DNA of 60,000 nucleotides from Adiantum capillus-veneris (lineage: Eukaryota > Streptophyta > Polypodiopsida > Polypodiales > Pteridaceae): NCBI GenBank assembly GCA_014529385.2, contig CM043963.1:1060001-1120000 (forward strand), given 5' to 3'. Of this stretch, positions 44,759-54,682 are shown one piece after another. Positions within the stretch are counted from its first letter, which is position 1. Every line of letters begins with the position of its first letter. Made by a program: the position numbers and the translations under genes. Under the pieces are notes generated by a model, which searched no databases, was not told where the DNA came from, and worked only from the letters and a program-made list of their open reading frames with translations.

Positions 44759-45992
44759 TGTTAGGTGCAACGGAATGAATGTTGTATTTTCTCAAGATTA
44801 GTGATCTTGTTTGCTCAAGGTTCCTTTTAGTTCTTAGGGAAAAAGAGAGAGTTTTACGTCTTTATGGAGAGTGCTATGATCACGAACAAAGTGAGTGGAT
44901 ATAGTGCGTGCAAGTGAATGAGACTCAAAGAAGGAGAGAGAAGAGATACGACACCGAGAGGTTTGTAAAACCCTCCTCCGAAGGCCCCACTCTCGTCGGC
45001 GAGAGTGGTCTACTGGATTGCGCAAAGGTGTACAATGCGTATAAAATGGACGGATGCAATGGGACTATGCCGATGACGACGACGATGACTTGATGGCTGA
45101 AATCTGGGATCTTCTAATCGCTGAAATTTGGGACTGTTTCGGTGGCTGAAATTGACTGCTTTGGCTGCATTTTTATGGCTGAAAATGGGGGAACATCTGC
45201 AACCAACCTGGGGCTGATCTGCTGCTATTCCATAGGCTGAAAATCCGTGTTTATGACTGCTGCAGATCTGCGTTTTAGGGCTGATAACTGAGGTTCTTCA
45301 TGGCTGAAAACTGATGATCTTTACGGGCCTGAATCTGCTACTTCTTGTGGTCTGAATCTGCTACTTTTTCTATTGCTGAAATCCAAAACGCTAGAGACTG
45401 AGGTTGACCAAAAACGCTAGCTGATCTTGCATTTCCAAAAACGCTGGGCATGTGAAAAACGCCAGGCATGTGATGGTCTTTCCGGCGACAATCTGATGCA
45501 AAAACGCCCAGGGCTTAGCTTTCCGGCGATGAATGCTGTTGAAAGCGCTAGGGATAGGAATCTGCTGCTCGGAGAAAACGCCAAGGCTTGGGATCTTGCT
45601 TGGAGGGAATCCACCAAGGTTCTGCTAGAAGTTGCCTGTTGAGCAAGGTGCTCTTGCTGCCTCTTCTGCCAGAAAGTGCTAACTTGGGTTTGCTTATATA
45701 TTAACTCAGCAAAATTGCCCTACCTACTTTTGTTGGAAAGTCACTTAAAAATAATAAGTAAAAATACCAATAAATACAAAAATAGGCTAAATGCACTGGA
45801 AAATTCCCCTAACTGATGTTAATGGATTCTGATAGGAATTCCGATGATCATGCTGTGTGCAACTAGAGGATATGCATCTATGCTAAGTGACTGGGCATGC
45901 ACGGTCTACGAATAGACTCACAAAAGTACCAGATCACTGTTGATCTAAACTTGACTGAACTGACTGAACCCTGCGGGATGTGTCACGTGACA
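44759..45992 (-). repeat. 3' LTR of element M
   Basis: 1,234 bp. The element-strand start is TGTCACGTGACA, a perfect 12-bp palindrome holding a G-box. A TATA-like TATATAAGC (minus strand) is near 45693-45700. Polypurine complement TCCCCTTCTTTTC at 45993-46005. Confidence 0.9.
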
Positions 45993-46412
45993 TCCCCTTC
46001 TTTTCAAAGTGAGGTACTGGTACCGAACTGTATGGCGTCGAGGGAGATCGCCAACAGCATCCGTAATCGTGGAAGGGACTCTTCGCCGGCCCACTCTGCT
46101 GTGTGGGTCGAGCGCTACTTGAACTTCATAAAGGTCTGCAACGCTTGCTTCTTTGGGCCGCGCCGAAAGCGACAAAATCTTTTTAATCTCCTTCCTTGCT
46201 TCAACTTCGTCTAGAGTCCTACTTCTTCCATCTTCAAGAATCTCCATGGCTGAAAATTCTTGAAACCATCTCCAACACAAAACCATGAACATACCCATTT
46301 CATGTAAAGTGAAGGAAATAAATCTTGTCTCCTCCAAAGACTGTGTATGCAATGTAGATGAACAGAGAGACGGAGTGACAACCCATTCATCAGACACATG
46401 CAAACAATGAGG
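45993..46412 (-). other. 3' internal region of element M
   Basis: Holds the polypurine tract and a long minus-strand open frame (46403-45945) that runs into the LTR. Part of it (ILEDGRSRTLDEVE) resembles ILEEDQPEIVDEVE encoded near 26155-26200 in copy B, so this stretch is ancestral to the family. No domain recognised. Confidence 0.5.
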
Positions 46413-47705
46413 TCAAATCTTTTTTGTTTGATCTAAATCAATCAACTGTGGCAAATCACAATGGAAATGCCCATGCTTGGTGCTTATACTATCATGTGCT
46501 CTTTCTACAACTGTGTCATGCCAAGGAAGAGACATGAAATGTGACTTCCTAACATACAAACTTTTCAACTTTTCACGAAAAATCCGCATACGTTTGTGCT
46601 CATCCATGAGAGAAACGTGTTCAACATACAATATGTCATGCCTAGGAAAAGGGATCACATAACGATGCTGACTAAAATACAGGAAACCTTCACGAATGAA
46701 ACACTCGAACAATGCGTGCGATCAATCATGCGAACACATAATACTTCCTGTGAGGGTTCTTTGGACCAAGGCTTGAGAGCCAAGATCGGTTCTTTTGGAT
46801 CTAGCGAATCTTCTTGTGGGGGATCTGTGGACCTCGACTCGAAAGCCAAGATCGATTCTTGGTGATTGATCGAATCTACAACGAGATTAGCTTCGCTAGA
46901 AAAAGCATCCACTAACACATCATCCTTGTGAACAATCACGTCATCTTCATGCAACTCGTCATACCTGTGAGAAATCACATCTTGATTATGCAAATCATCA
47001 TGCTTGTGAGAAATCCCATCTTGATCATGCAAATCCTGTGTGTCATGCTTTGGAGAAGAAGAGACTGAGAGAGTCTCCTTTTCCCGAATCTCTTGCATCT
47101 GTGTCTGAACTTGAGAAAAGAGTCGCAACATCTCTTGCATTCGTGCTTTGTTCTCGCGATAAAATTCTGCTTGTCTTGCTTTGTTCGCATGATCAAATTC
47201 TGCTTCCCTTGCTTTGGCCTCCAAGCGTGCTTGCTCGCTATCACGCGCTATGGCTGCCATTCTTTCTTCGTATTTGCGCTCTATGGTTGCTATTCTTTCT
47301 TTGCTTTCTAACTTCCTGACCATCATCCTTTTGTCGAAAGCCTCCATAGGAGTTATTGCAATCCTTGTCGTAGATGGGGAAGGGTCGGAAAAACCTCCTA
47401 GTGGGGAAAATTCTTCTTCGCCTCTCTCATGCTCATCACTTCCAAGCGAAGTATCCAATCCGCTTTGAGTGATGATCATTCTGCAATCGTGGGTTCTTGT
47501 GGGTTCTTGTGGGTCTTGGGTTCTTAAGTTCACGAGAAACTTGGGTTCTTGAGGGTCTTGGGTTCTGAAGTTCACGAGGAACTTGGGTTTTCTTTCGCTT
47601 GCAAATCGCGTTGGAGAAGGATCTTCTCTTCACCCGAGTTCTACCCTTTTCTGCGGGCGCACTCCTTGGCAGCCTTGCGCTCACACCAAGGTTGCTTTTT
47701 CCCAC
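46413..47705 (-). pseudogene. Gag-like ORF of element M (frameshifted)
   Basis: Begins MGKSNLGVSARLPRS at 47705 like the intact ORF of copy B. It is frameshifted around 47480-47575 within AAGAACCC repeats, then continues as acidic linker, long charged coiled-coil segment (about 47300-47060), SVSSSPKHDT and a reduced set of His/Asp repeats (about 47040-46910), then the FECFIRE / PWHDTVVERAH block to 46413. The conserved layout in two independent copies argues that the ORF was selected for in the family. Confidence 0.7.
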
Positions 47706-47948
47706 CTCACGTCGATTGGCCGGCCGCTAAGTCCACGGTCCGCTCTCAATGAGTGAAAAGAGACACAAGGGGAGGCTGGACAAGCCCTTCTTTCTTGGGA
47801 TTCCTGTCACTCTTCAACAAAACACGATTAGGAATCGCCACGCCCAAGTAAACTTGGGTTCGTGCGATCACAACAAGCAAAAACAAATTCTTGTGGTTCT
47901 TGTGGTTCTTGTGGTTCTTTCCTTGAGTAATGCAGAACACTTCCAAAG

Positions 47949-47960
47949 CTCTGATACCAA
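47949..47960 (-). other. Primer binding site (element M)
   Basis: GCTCTGATACCA on the plus strand, initiator-Met type, one base from the 5' LTR. Confidence 0.92.
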
Positions 47961-47961
47961 T

Positions 47962-49127
47962 GTTAGGTGCAGCGGAATGAATGTTGTATTTTCTCAAGAT
48001 TAGTGATCTTGTTTCCTCAAGGTTCCTTTTAGTTCTTAGGGAAAAAGAGAGAGTTTTCCGTCTTTATGGAGAGTGCTATGATCATGAACAAACTGAGTGG
48101 ATATTGTGCGTGCAAGTGAATGAGACTGAGAGAAGGAGAGAGAAGAGATACAACACCGAGAGGTTTGTAAAACCCTCCTCCGAAGGCCCCACTCTCGACG
48201 GCGAGAGTGGTCTACTTGATTGCACAAAGGTGTACAATGCGTATGCAATGGACGGATGCAATGGGACTATGCCAATGACGACGACGATCACTTGATGGCT
48301 GAAATCTGGGATCTTCTAATCGCTGAAATTCGGGACTGTTTCGGTGGCTGAAATTGACTGTTTTGGCTGTGTTTTTATGGCTGAAAATGGGGGAACATCT
48401 GCAACCAACCTGGGGCTGATCTGCTGCTATTCCATAGGCTGAAAATCTGCGTTTATGACTGCTGCAGATCTGCGTTTTAGGGCTGATAACTGAGGTTCTT
48501 CATGGCTGAAAACTGATGATCTTTAAGGGCCTGAATCTGCTACTTCTTGTGGTTTGAATCTGCTACTTTTTCTATTGCTGAAATCCAAAACACTAGAGAC
48601 CGAGGTTGACCAAAAACGCTAGCTGATCTTGCATTTCCAAAAACGTTGGGCATGTGAAAAACGCCAGGCATGTGATGGTCTTTCCGGCGACGATCTGATG
48701 CAAAAACGCCAAGGGCTTAGCTTTCCGGCGATGAATGCTGTTGAAAGCGCTAGGGATAGGAATCTGCTGCTTGGAGAAAACGCCAAGGCTTGGGATCTTG
48801 CTTGGAGGGAATCCACCAAGGTTCTGCTGAGAAGTTGCCTGTTGAGCAAGGTGCTCCTACTGCCTCTTCTGCCAGAAAGTACTAACTTGGGTTTGCTTAT
48901 ATATTAACTTAGCAAAATTGCCCTACCTACTTTTGTTGGAAAGTCACTTAAAAATAATAAGTGAAAATACCAATAAATAGGAAAATAGGCTAAATGCACT
49001 GGAAAATTCCCCTAACTGATGCTAATGGATTCTAATAGGAATTCCGATGATCATGTTGTGTGCAACCGGAGGATATGCATCTATGCTAAGTGACTGGGCA
49101 TGCACGGTCTACGAATAGACTCACAAA
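47962..49127 (-). repeat. 5' LTR of element M (truncated)
   Basis: Parallel to 44759-45925 with roughly 3% differences by eye. It lacks the final 67 bp, including the palindromic terminus. Confidence 0.9.
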
Positions 49128-49542
49128 ACATATTGTACATGAATAAACGTGTCATCTGATCAAATTCTATCTTCTTCCTAACAGGGATAAAATGGGCTTG
49201 CTTGCTAAACCTGCAAATAATGGTCCATATACCCTCATTCCGTGTTGGCGTTCTTGGAAGATCAAAGATAAAGTCCATAGCAATGCTTTCCCATGGCTTA
49301 TCCAAAATCGGCAGTGGTTGTAACAACCCTGGTGTCTTTTGCCTGTCAAACTTGACCTTTTGGCAAATCAGGCATCCTTGCACAAAGACATCCACATCTC
49401 TCCTCAAGGTAGGCCAATAGAAGAATGTCTACCGCTTTAACTGTCGCATCAATACCACGATGCCCTGCATATGGTGGGACATGCCTTTCTACCATGATTT
49501 TATGATGATGCATGGCAGACTTTGCAACAGAACCATGAAACC
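49128..49542 (-). pseudogene. F integrase N-terminal part
   Basis: Contains HVPPYAGHRGID and CLICQKVK (HHCC zinc region), then MDFIFDL (first catalytic Asp) and SKQAHFIPV. The reading frame ends at the M junction. On the other side it stops abruptly at LTR-like sequence, so RNase H and RT are missing. Confidence 0.85.
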
Positions 49543-50756
49543 GGCCCGTAGGGCGGTAGACTTTGGCTTTCACTCAAAATTCTTTACTTTACTTTAGGTT
49601 TTCACACACACAGAGAACTTTGCAAAGGTAACCTGCGACACGAATTAACACTTAAAGCACACACAAGGCTCGGAAGCTAGAATGCTCCGAGCAGACGCCG
49701 ACAACCTGTAGGCCCCAAAAGCGGCACCCCTTTCGGTATTTATTTAATCTTTAAGAGGGTAAATTACAAAGAAGAGTCTTGGGAATTCTTTACCTATATC
49801 CAGCTAGATACCACTTGTTCTGGAAAAATTTCGACAGCATAACAACCCCAAAACTTGCCCGAAACCAATTCCCCTGCTCTCACTTCCACTGGCATAAACC
49901 CTCTGTTTTCTGCCCAAAAACAGTAAATTCAGCACACTGTATTTACTGGTTTTGGCCCTGCTTTCAGCCCTAAACAGTCCCTGAACTGTCCTCTAACAAT
50001 TGGGCACTGTTCCCCATGGTTCTAGGATCCGTATGGCTGAAAAACAGTCCAAATTCAGCGCATAACCAGTGCTGAAAACGCACCTGTACGTTGAGGTTAT
50101 CACCCTCACCAGTACCTGCTTTTGGAGCAGCAGTTCGCTACTCCTGTTCCTACTCAGAGAGGCTCTTGCCTCACCAAAAAACGCATATGACCAGACAGCT
50201 GTACATGAGTCAAATGAAGAGCCCTCTTGAGGGGCATCACATTACTGCACATAGGGGAGAGAGAGAGCAGTGTAAGGTGTGCAGGACATGACTTCTTGCA
50301 CTACACTGTACATGGAGGGAAAACTTGCAGTCAATAGATCTTAACCTGTGATAAAACTTGTAAATGAGCTCTCCTAGCTAGAAATCGAGCGCCCCTTCTT
50401 GCTGCAAGAGGGAAGTGCACACAGTGTACCACTTGGCACATTTACAAGCAATTTCCCGCTTTGGGCTTCCCGCTTAAAAATCTCCCAACTGGTTGCCTAG
50501 TTGACTTTGCAGTAGAGTACTAAAATGTTCCCCTTGTCATTCCGGAGATAATGACGCCAACAGATTTCATGGTCCAAAATAGCAATTCCCTAGATTTTAG
50601 CGGATGCTTCCGTTGGACTCCCAGTGGTCATCTGACCATCTACCCCACTAAGACCACATCCAAAAATGCAATGTAGCCCAGTTGTCGAGTACTTTCCTTC
50701 GGTGACCCCACCTTGGCATTGTGCCTTTATTGAGTTCACTTCCTATTATCCACCAA
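49543..50756 (-). repeat. Second LTR of the F type, truncated
   Basis: Starts GAAACCGGCCCGTAGGGCGG and contains the GGGAGAGAGAGAGCAG and TTTCCCGCTTTGGGCTTCCCG segments shared with 28175-28732. It passes uninterrupted through the point where E1 entered the other copy (TTGCCTAGTTGACTTTGC near 50490-50507), which proves the empty site. It ends at CCACCAAC, about 226 bp short of the full LTR. Confidence 0.78.
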
Positions 50757-51180
50757 CCATAGTGGTCTCGTATGGTCCCGTACGTTTTGTACACGTACGA
50801 CGATGTACGGTACTAAACGAACTAAAAAAAGTTAAGATGTACGATGACGTTATGTACGTTCAAAATAAAAAAACAAATAATAGAGAGAGAGGGAAGGGAG
50901 GGGAGGGGGGATGGAGACGTGAATTATGAGAGCTTGAGAGGGAGAGACCCAAGGGAGAGAAGATGGAAAGGCAAGACTCTAGTCTCTACAAGTGTCACTT
51001 TAGAGCTAGAACATGGGAGCATTGAGCAATGAGAGCATGAGCATGAGAGAAGTGGAGTCCTAGCACATAGAATCCAATGTGGCTTAAGTGCTTCAATTTG
51101 GCACTCCAAAACGGCCCCAAAAGTTGTCCTCAACGGCCCTTGGTCAACAGTCAAGAGCTGCCAACGGCTATAAACGTCCT
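50757..51180. other. Unassigned segment with GTACG cluster
   Basis: No gene. 50780-50862 has at least five GTACG and further GTAC tetramers. A purine-rich GAGGGAAGGGAGGGG stretch lies near 50885-50912. It could be remnant U3 or an unrelated element. Confidence 0.4.
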
Positions 51181-51290
51181 GTTTTGACAGAGTGCCATTG
51201 TCCACCTTTTACGGGCCACCGCCGCATAGATACCACCCTGAAGGGTGTGGAGCGTTACTTCTATTGGCCGAGGCTCAAAAAAGCATACTA
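51181..51290 (+). pseudogene. Chromovirus integrase scrap, plus strand
   Basis: Encodes TECHCPPFTGHRRIDTTLKG and YFYWPRLKK, the start of the integrase zinc region of the E/A-type chromovirus. The orientation matches fragment A (26330-28174), and the segment would lie downstream of its RNase H, so it may be the far end of A pushed away by later insertions. Confidence 0.75.
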
Positions 51291-51504
51291 ACTTCCACAT
51301 ATTTATTATTGTTTCATAGACATATAATAATGTTGTACAGGCTTTATGAGTCTCTTATATCCCATAAAAAGCAAAGAACACACGTCAGTCTTATAAGTAT
51401 AAACATCAAGGCTATTTGCAGAGTGAGAATTAGCAAGTGAAGAGCTTCTCCAATAGTATAAAAATTGTAAACACGAACATAGGGAGAATTATGAAAACCC
51501 CTAC
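51291..51504 (-). other. Host intron next to donor site
   Basis: AT-rich, no coding signal; ends at the donor GTAGGGG. Confidence 0.5.
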
Positions 51505-51788
51505 CTGGTTGCAACATTTGGACCAATCCAAACTCCAGACAGTGCACTCACAACCCGCTCGGTTCTGCTGATTGCATCATAAGGAGAGAGTATAAGATTT
51601 CGCAAATGCGGAAGTATCTTGCCACAAAGCAGGTCCTCCAATGCAAGTCTCTCTAGAAGAGGTGTTGCAAGCACATCCTTCCAGTAAGAAACATGTTTCA
51701 AAAGTCGAACAGAAGTTCCAAATCTGTACGCTGCAATCCGAGCAGCTTGAGGTACAATACTCATGACTTGATGATTCCATGAAGGCAC
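51505..51788 (-). CDS. Penultimate exon of the GCFC/PAXBP1-like gene
   Basis: 94 codons plus two bases. The minus-strand acceptor TTATTGCTATGTAG lies after a long T-rich tract. The exon opens VPSWNHQV, then AARIAAYRFGTSVRLLKH, SYWKDVLATPLLERLALE, DLLCGKILPHLRNL, and ends RTERVVSALSGVWIGPNVAT with AG left for the next exon. The donor is AACCAG/GTAGGG. The segment matches what I recall of the GCFC domain C-terminal half in plant ILP1 and animal PAXBP1. It is undamaged and in phase with the exon 37 kb away, strong internal evidence that the gene is real and spliced across the nest. Upstream exons are not visible in the rest of the window. Confidence 0.83.
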
Positions 51789-52336
51789 CTACATAGCAAT
51801 AAGAGACTCAAAAAACAAAAAAAACAAAAAATCAAAAAAAACAAATGATTCAAAACAACGCTAATTTGAGAAGCATGAATGGAAATCAAGTACCATTATT
51901 TTTCCCTGGCTGTTATGTAAATTCAATCCTAGACTATTTAAACACATGCATAGGCATACATTTGGCAAGAAGGGAAGTATCTTTGGCAGGCTGCTTGGAT
52001 GGAGAATGACCATCATTCAACCATCCACAACAGTAATCAGGTAGCGCTATAGGTGGCCATGGACAATGTAAGCTTAAAATGGAAATTGCTACACTCAAAC
52101 CGTGCACACACACACACACACAAATTCCATGGGCAATTTTCTTCTCTGCATACAAACCCTACCCTGCTTCAAGTGCAACAATACGACTGTGCGAAGTCAA
52201 CCAGTCTTTGGCTCTACAAAACGCATAGACCCTACCCTTCTCCACCTGGATTCATAAAAGATTCATTGTTCAAAAATGAACCTTTAGGTTAGTTTAGTAT
52301 GTCCATCAACCTAAACACACATCTGCCCTTTTAAAC
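51789..52336 (-). other. Upstream host intron, no gene seen
   Basis: The T-rich acceptor tract lies adjacent to the exon (A-rich on the plus strand, 51810-51845), and a short (CA)n at about 52106-52122. Confidence 0.5.
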
Positions 52337-52668
52337 AAGACCCCAAGCAATAGACTCCGCCAACCTCCATTCCTTTGCCTATATTGACATGTACGGCCAG
52401 ATTGTGGGCAAACAAGCATGTGCCACATATAGAAAGACATCAAGAAGAGCCCAAGCAATAGACTCCGCCAACCTCCATTCCTTTGCTTACAGTCAAACCT
52501 ATTGACATGCACAGCAAGATTCTAGGCAAACAAGCATGTGTCACATATAGAAAGACATCAGCAAGACCCCAAGCAATAGACTCCATTCCTTTGCCTACAA
52601 ACAAACCTATCGACATGAACAGCCAGGTTGTGGGCAAACAAGCATGTTCACATATAGGACGACATCAA
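52337..52668. repeat. Three tandem ~105-118-bp units
   Basis: Units begin near 52338, 52445 and 52563, each with CCCAAGCAATAGACTCC, a variable middle, then GGCAAACAAGCATGT and CACATATAG...GACATCA. The third unit lacks the CGCCAACCTC part. Non-coding. Confidence 0.88.
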
Positions 52669-52904
52669 TAGTTTAACATGGGTCCACCAATGGTGAAGCA
52701 ATCAAGCTACCACAAGGGGGTAATTTTCTACTATAATACTCGATTATCTCTCTGACAATGCAGTACTAAATAATAATGTTGTTCTAAAATGTGTTAGTTG
52801 GGACAATATATCAATATCATCCATCTACCTTCCAATTGGAAAAGTAGAAATATTTCTAACCGCACAAACATATAATTCGACAAGTTCAACTTGTCTAAAG
52901 GCAG
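52669..52904. other. No feature seen
   Basis: AT-rich intron sequence. Confidence 0.4.
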
Positions 52905-53011
52905 ATAAGAGAGAAGCTCTTGGCAACGAGTCGTACCTTGTGCTAATCCAAAGAACCATCACATTTGTACTTGGTCTTGTAGACAGACCCATTTGACACC
53001 AATCACCTCCG
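52905..53011 (-). pseudogene. Copia RT scrap
   Basis: Minus-strand reading gives VIGVKWV, then after a frameshift YKTKYKCDGSLD, then HKVRLVAKSFS. This is the conserved N-terminal RT block of Ty1/copia (WVYK...DG...KARLVAKGF). It is cut on the right by LTR J1. Confidence 0.7.
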
Positions 53012-53835
53012 TGTAATGTGCAGCGGAACAGTGGAAGTGATTGATGGTGAATGCTCATGATGAGTGCTCAATGTGTACTCAAGGTTCCTTTTTTTGCATG
53101 AATGGGTTCCTTTTACTTCATATAAAAGATGTGCAATAGATAAGAGAGAGAGGAGAATGCTACTGTGAGAAGGTTCTGTGAGTAAAGGTTCTGTAAGTAA
53201 TAGAGAGAGAAGAATACTAACACCGGATGGGGTCCCAAACCCCACTCCAAGGGCCCCTCTCTCTATCGCTAGAGAGGTATTTGTTGTAGATTACACAAAT
53301 GTTGATACAATGGTCCTAGATGCTGAGATGTTGAAAGGATCTTGTCGTAGATGCTAGAATCCGTGAGGATAAGGGCTGAAAATGCAAAACAGGTAATATT
53401 CTGGTACGCGATCTACAAACTGACGAGGCTATGGGTTGATTTGCTAATGCCGATGTCGAGGGTGCTGATGGCGATGGAAGTCACGTGCACATGGCTCTGT
53501 GTGCCACATGGACATGCTTCATCAACCTCCAAAGCCAGTTTTCCAATTCTTCCTAGATAGGAGTGCCTAGAATCCTAGGAGGATTAGTACAAGCAATTTT
53601 GTAGGCCTATTCGCAAGACCTACATGTCCGGACGAGTCCATTAGATTAGGTTTTCCAGTTTTAGAACCCTCTTGCATAAATGGTTTGTACACGCGTTTTG
53701 AAAGATGCTATTACACTACGGTGAGCATCTGGCATGACATGCATATAGTTCTAGGTTAGAGGAATCCAAAGAGCCATTCCCTGTATCAATCGGATTCCTG
53801 AGTGGACAAATGTGCAACGGTTTCACCCAGAAACT
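53012..53835 (-). repeat. LTR J1 (B/M-related), minus orientation
   Basis: Begins TGTAATGTGCAGCGGAA like the solo LTR at 15667. The right end is uncertain; ACCCCCTGGTAAAAC near 53840 resembles the polypurine complement beside H2. It is divergent from the other copies. Confidence 0.6.
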
Positions 53836-53839
53836 AACC

Positions 53840-54669
53840 CCCTGGTAAAACTAATTTATAAATCATTTTAATGATTTATTTGTAGGAATTTGACACAGGT
53901 TTTGCCCTACCTCAACATAAGGGAGTTTATAACATGTAAACCTCACCTATAAAGGGAGCATCCAGTCAAGCATTTGGGCATCTGATCAGCTAGCGCTACC
54001 TTCCCCTAGCGTTTTCCCTACCAGCAACCATTAGCCCTAGCGTTTTTGACCAAAACGCCAGATCAGCCAGCAGATTTGCAGATTTCAGCCCATTGCTTGC
54101 AGATCTTGCAAATCAGTCCCCCACTGTTGTCAATTTTCAGCCCTTCCCTTGCCGAATCGGCTTGGATCGGCATCGTCAAGATCTGCATTTTCAGCCCTTC
54201 ATTCCTTTCATATCGAGAGTGCAATTCAGCCCCAGCTCTACCCCTTGGTGGCCATCCGCAATGCCACATCAAGAAGGATCCAAAGGTGCATCAAATCAAC
54301 CCAGGAGGTGCCTCGTCTTGAGGAGTTACCGCGGTGACAGTCATCATTCGAGTCAACAGAGTCTGCACTTGAGGTATTGCATTTGTGTACATTCCATTTA
54401 CGTAATCAAAAGCAAATACCACATCGGCAACGGTGTGGGGGGCCCTTGAGAGGGTTGGATGGGACCCCATAGAGTGTTATTCTCTTCTACTCTCTCTCTT
54501 TCTCCCGCTACACATCTCTATTGCTCTCTCTCATTCCCTCTCTTCAGGGAAAAGTAAAAGAAACCATCATTCAAGCTAAAAGGAATCACTAACGCAAGGA
54601 AAGAAAGAAAAGGATTTGTGGAAATATAAAACCTAGATCTTCACCATTTCAATTTTGCTACACCTGACA
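53840..54669 (+). repeat. LTR J2 (B/M-related), plus orientation
   Basis: Ends GCTACACCTGACA directly before a primer site. It contains the AGCGTTTTTGACCAAAACGCC and TTTCAGCCC motif series and TATAAAG near 53949. The left boundary was not found. It lies head to head with J1. Confidence 0.6.
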
Positions 54670-54670
54670 T

Positions 54671-54682
54671 TGGTATCAGAGC
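54671..54682 (+). other. Primer binding site (J2)
   Basis: TGGTATCAGAGC one base after LTR J2. The internal region that follows is cut at 54877 by LTR H2. Confidence 0.88.

Larger units (their letters stand above)
44759..49127 (-). mobile_element. B/M-family LTR element M, nested in F integrase
   Basis: 3' LTR 44759-45992, internal region of only about 1.97 kb, 5' LTR 47962-49127. Primer site and polypurine tract are both present, but the internal region encodes no protease, RT or integrase, only the family's charged gag-like ORF. It is therefore a non-autonomous LTR element by structure. The last 67 bp of the 5' LTR and the adjacent part of F are deleted, so no target duplication can be read. 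Confidence 0.88.
43654..49542 (-). mobile_element. Chromovirus F internal remnant, split by element M
   Basis: Minus-strand chromovirus of which only the integrase to C-terminus survives: 43654-44758 and 49128-49542, separated by M. The 3' LTR lies left (28175-28732 plus 43175-43653). A related LTR lies immediately right (49543-50756) without primer site, gag, protease, RT or RNase H between, so the 5' two thirds of the element were deleted. Confidence 0.75.
14414..51504 (-). other. 37.1-kb terminal intron of the GCFC-like gene
   Basis: Donor AACCAG/GTAGGG at the right end and acceptor ACTTGCAG/GCC at the left end, both read on the minus strand. They join the two exons in frame in phase 2. 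At least 33 kb of the intron is LTR retrotransposon sequence, including nested copies. Confidence 0.8.

Noticed and set aside
45945-46403. 152-residue minus frame as a separate gene
   Set aside because: It crosses the internal/LTR boundary of M; part is shared with copy B but nothing supports it as an independent protein.
52337-52668. CRISPR-like array
   Set aside because: Units are adjacent with no unique spacers, and the DNA is from a plant nucleus.
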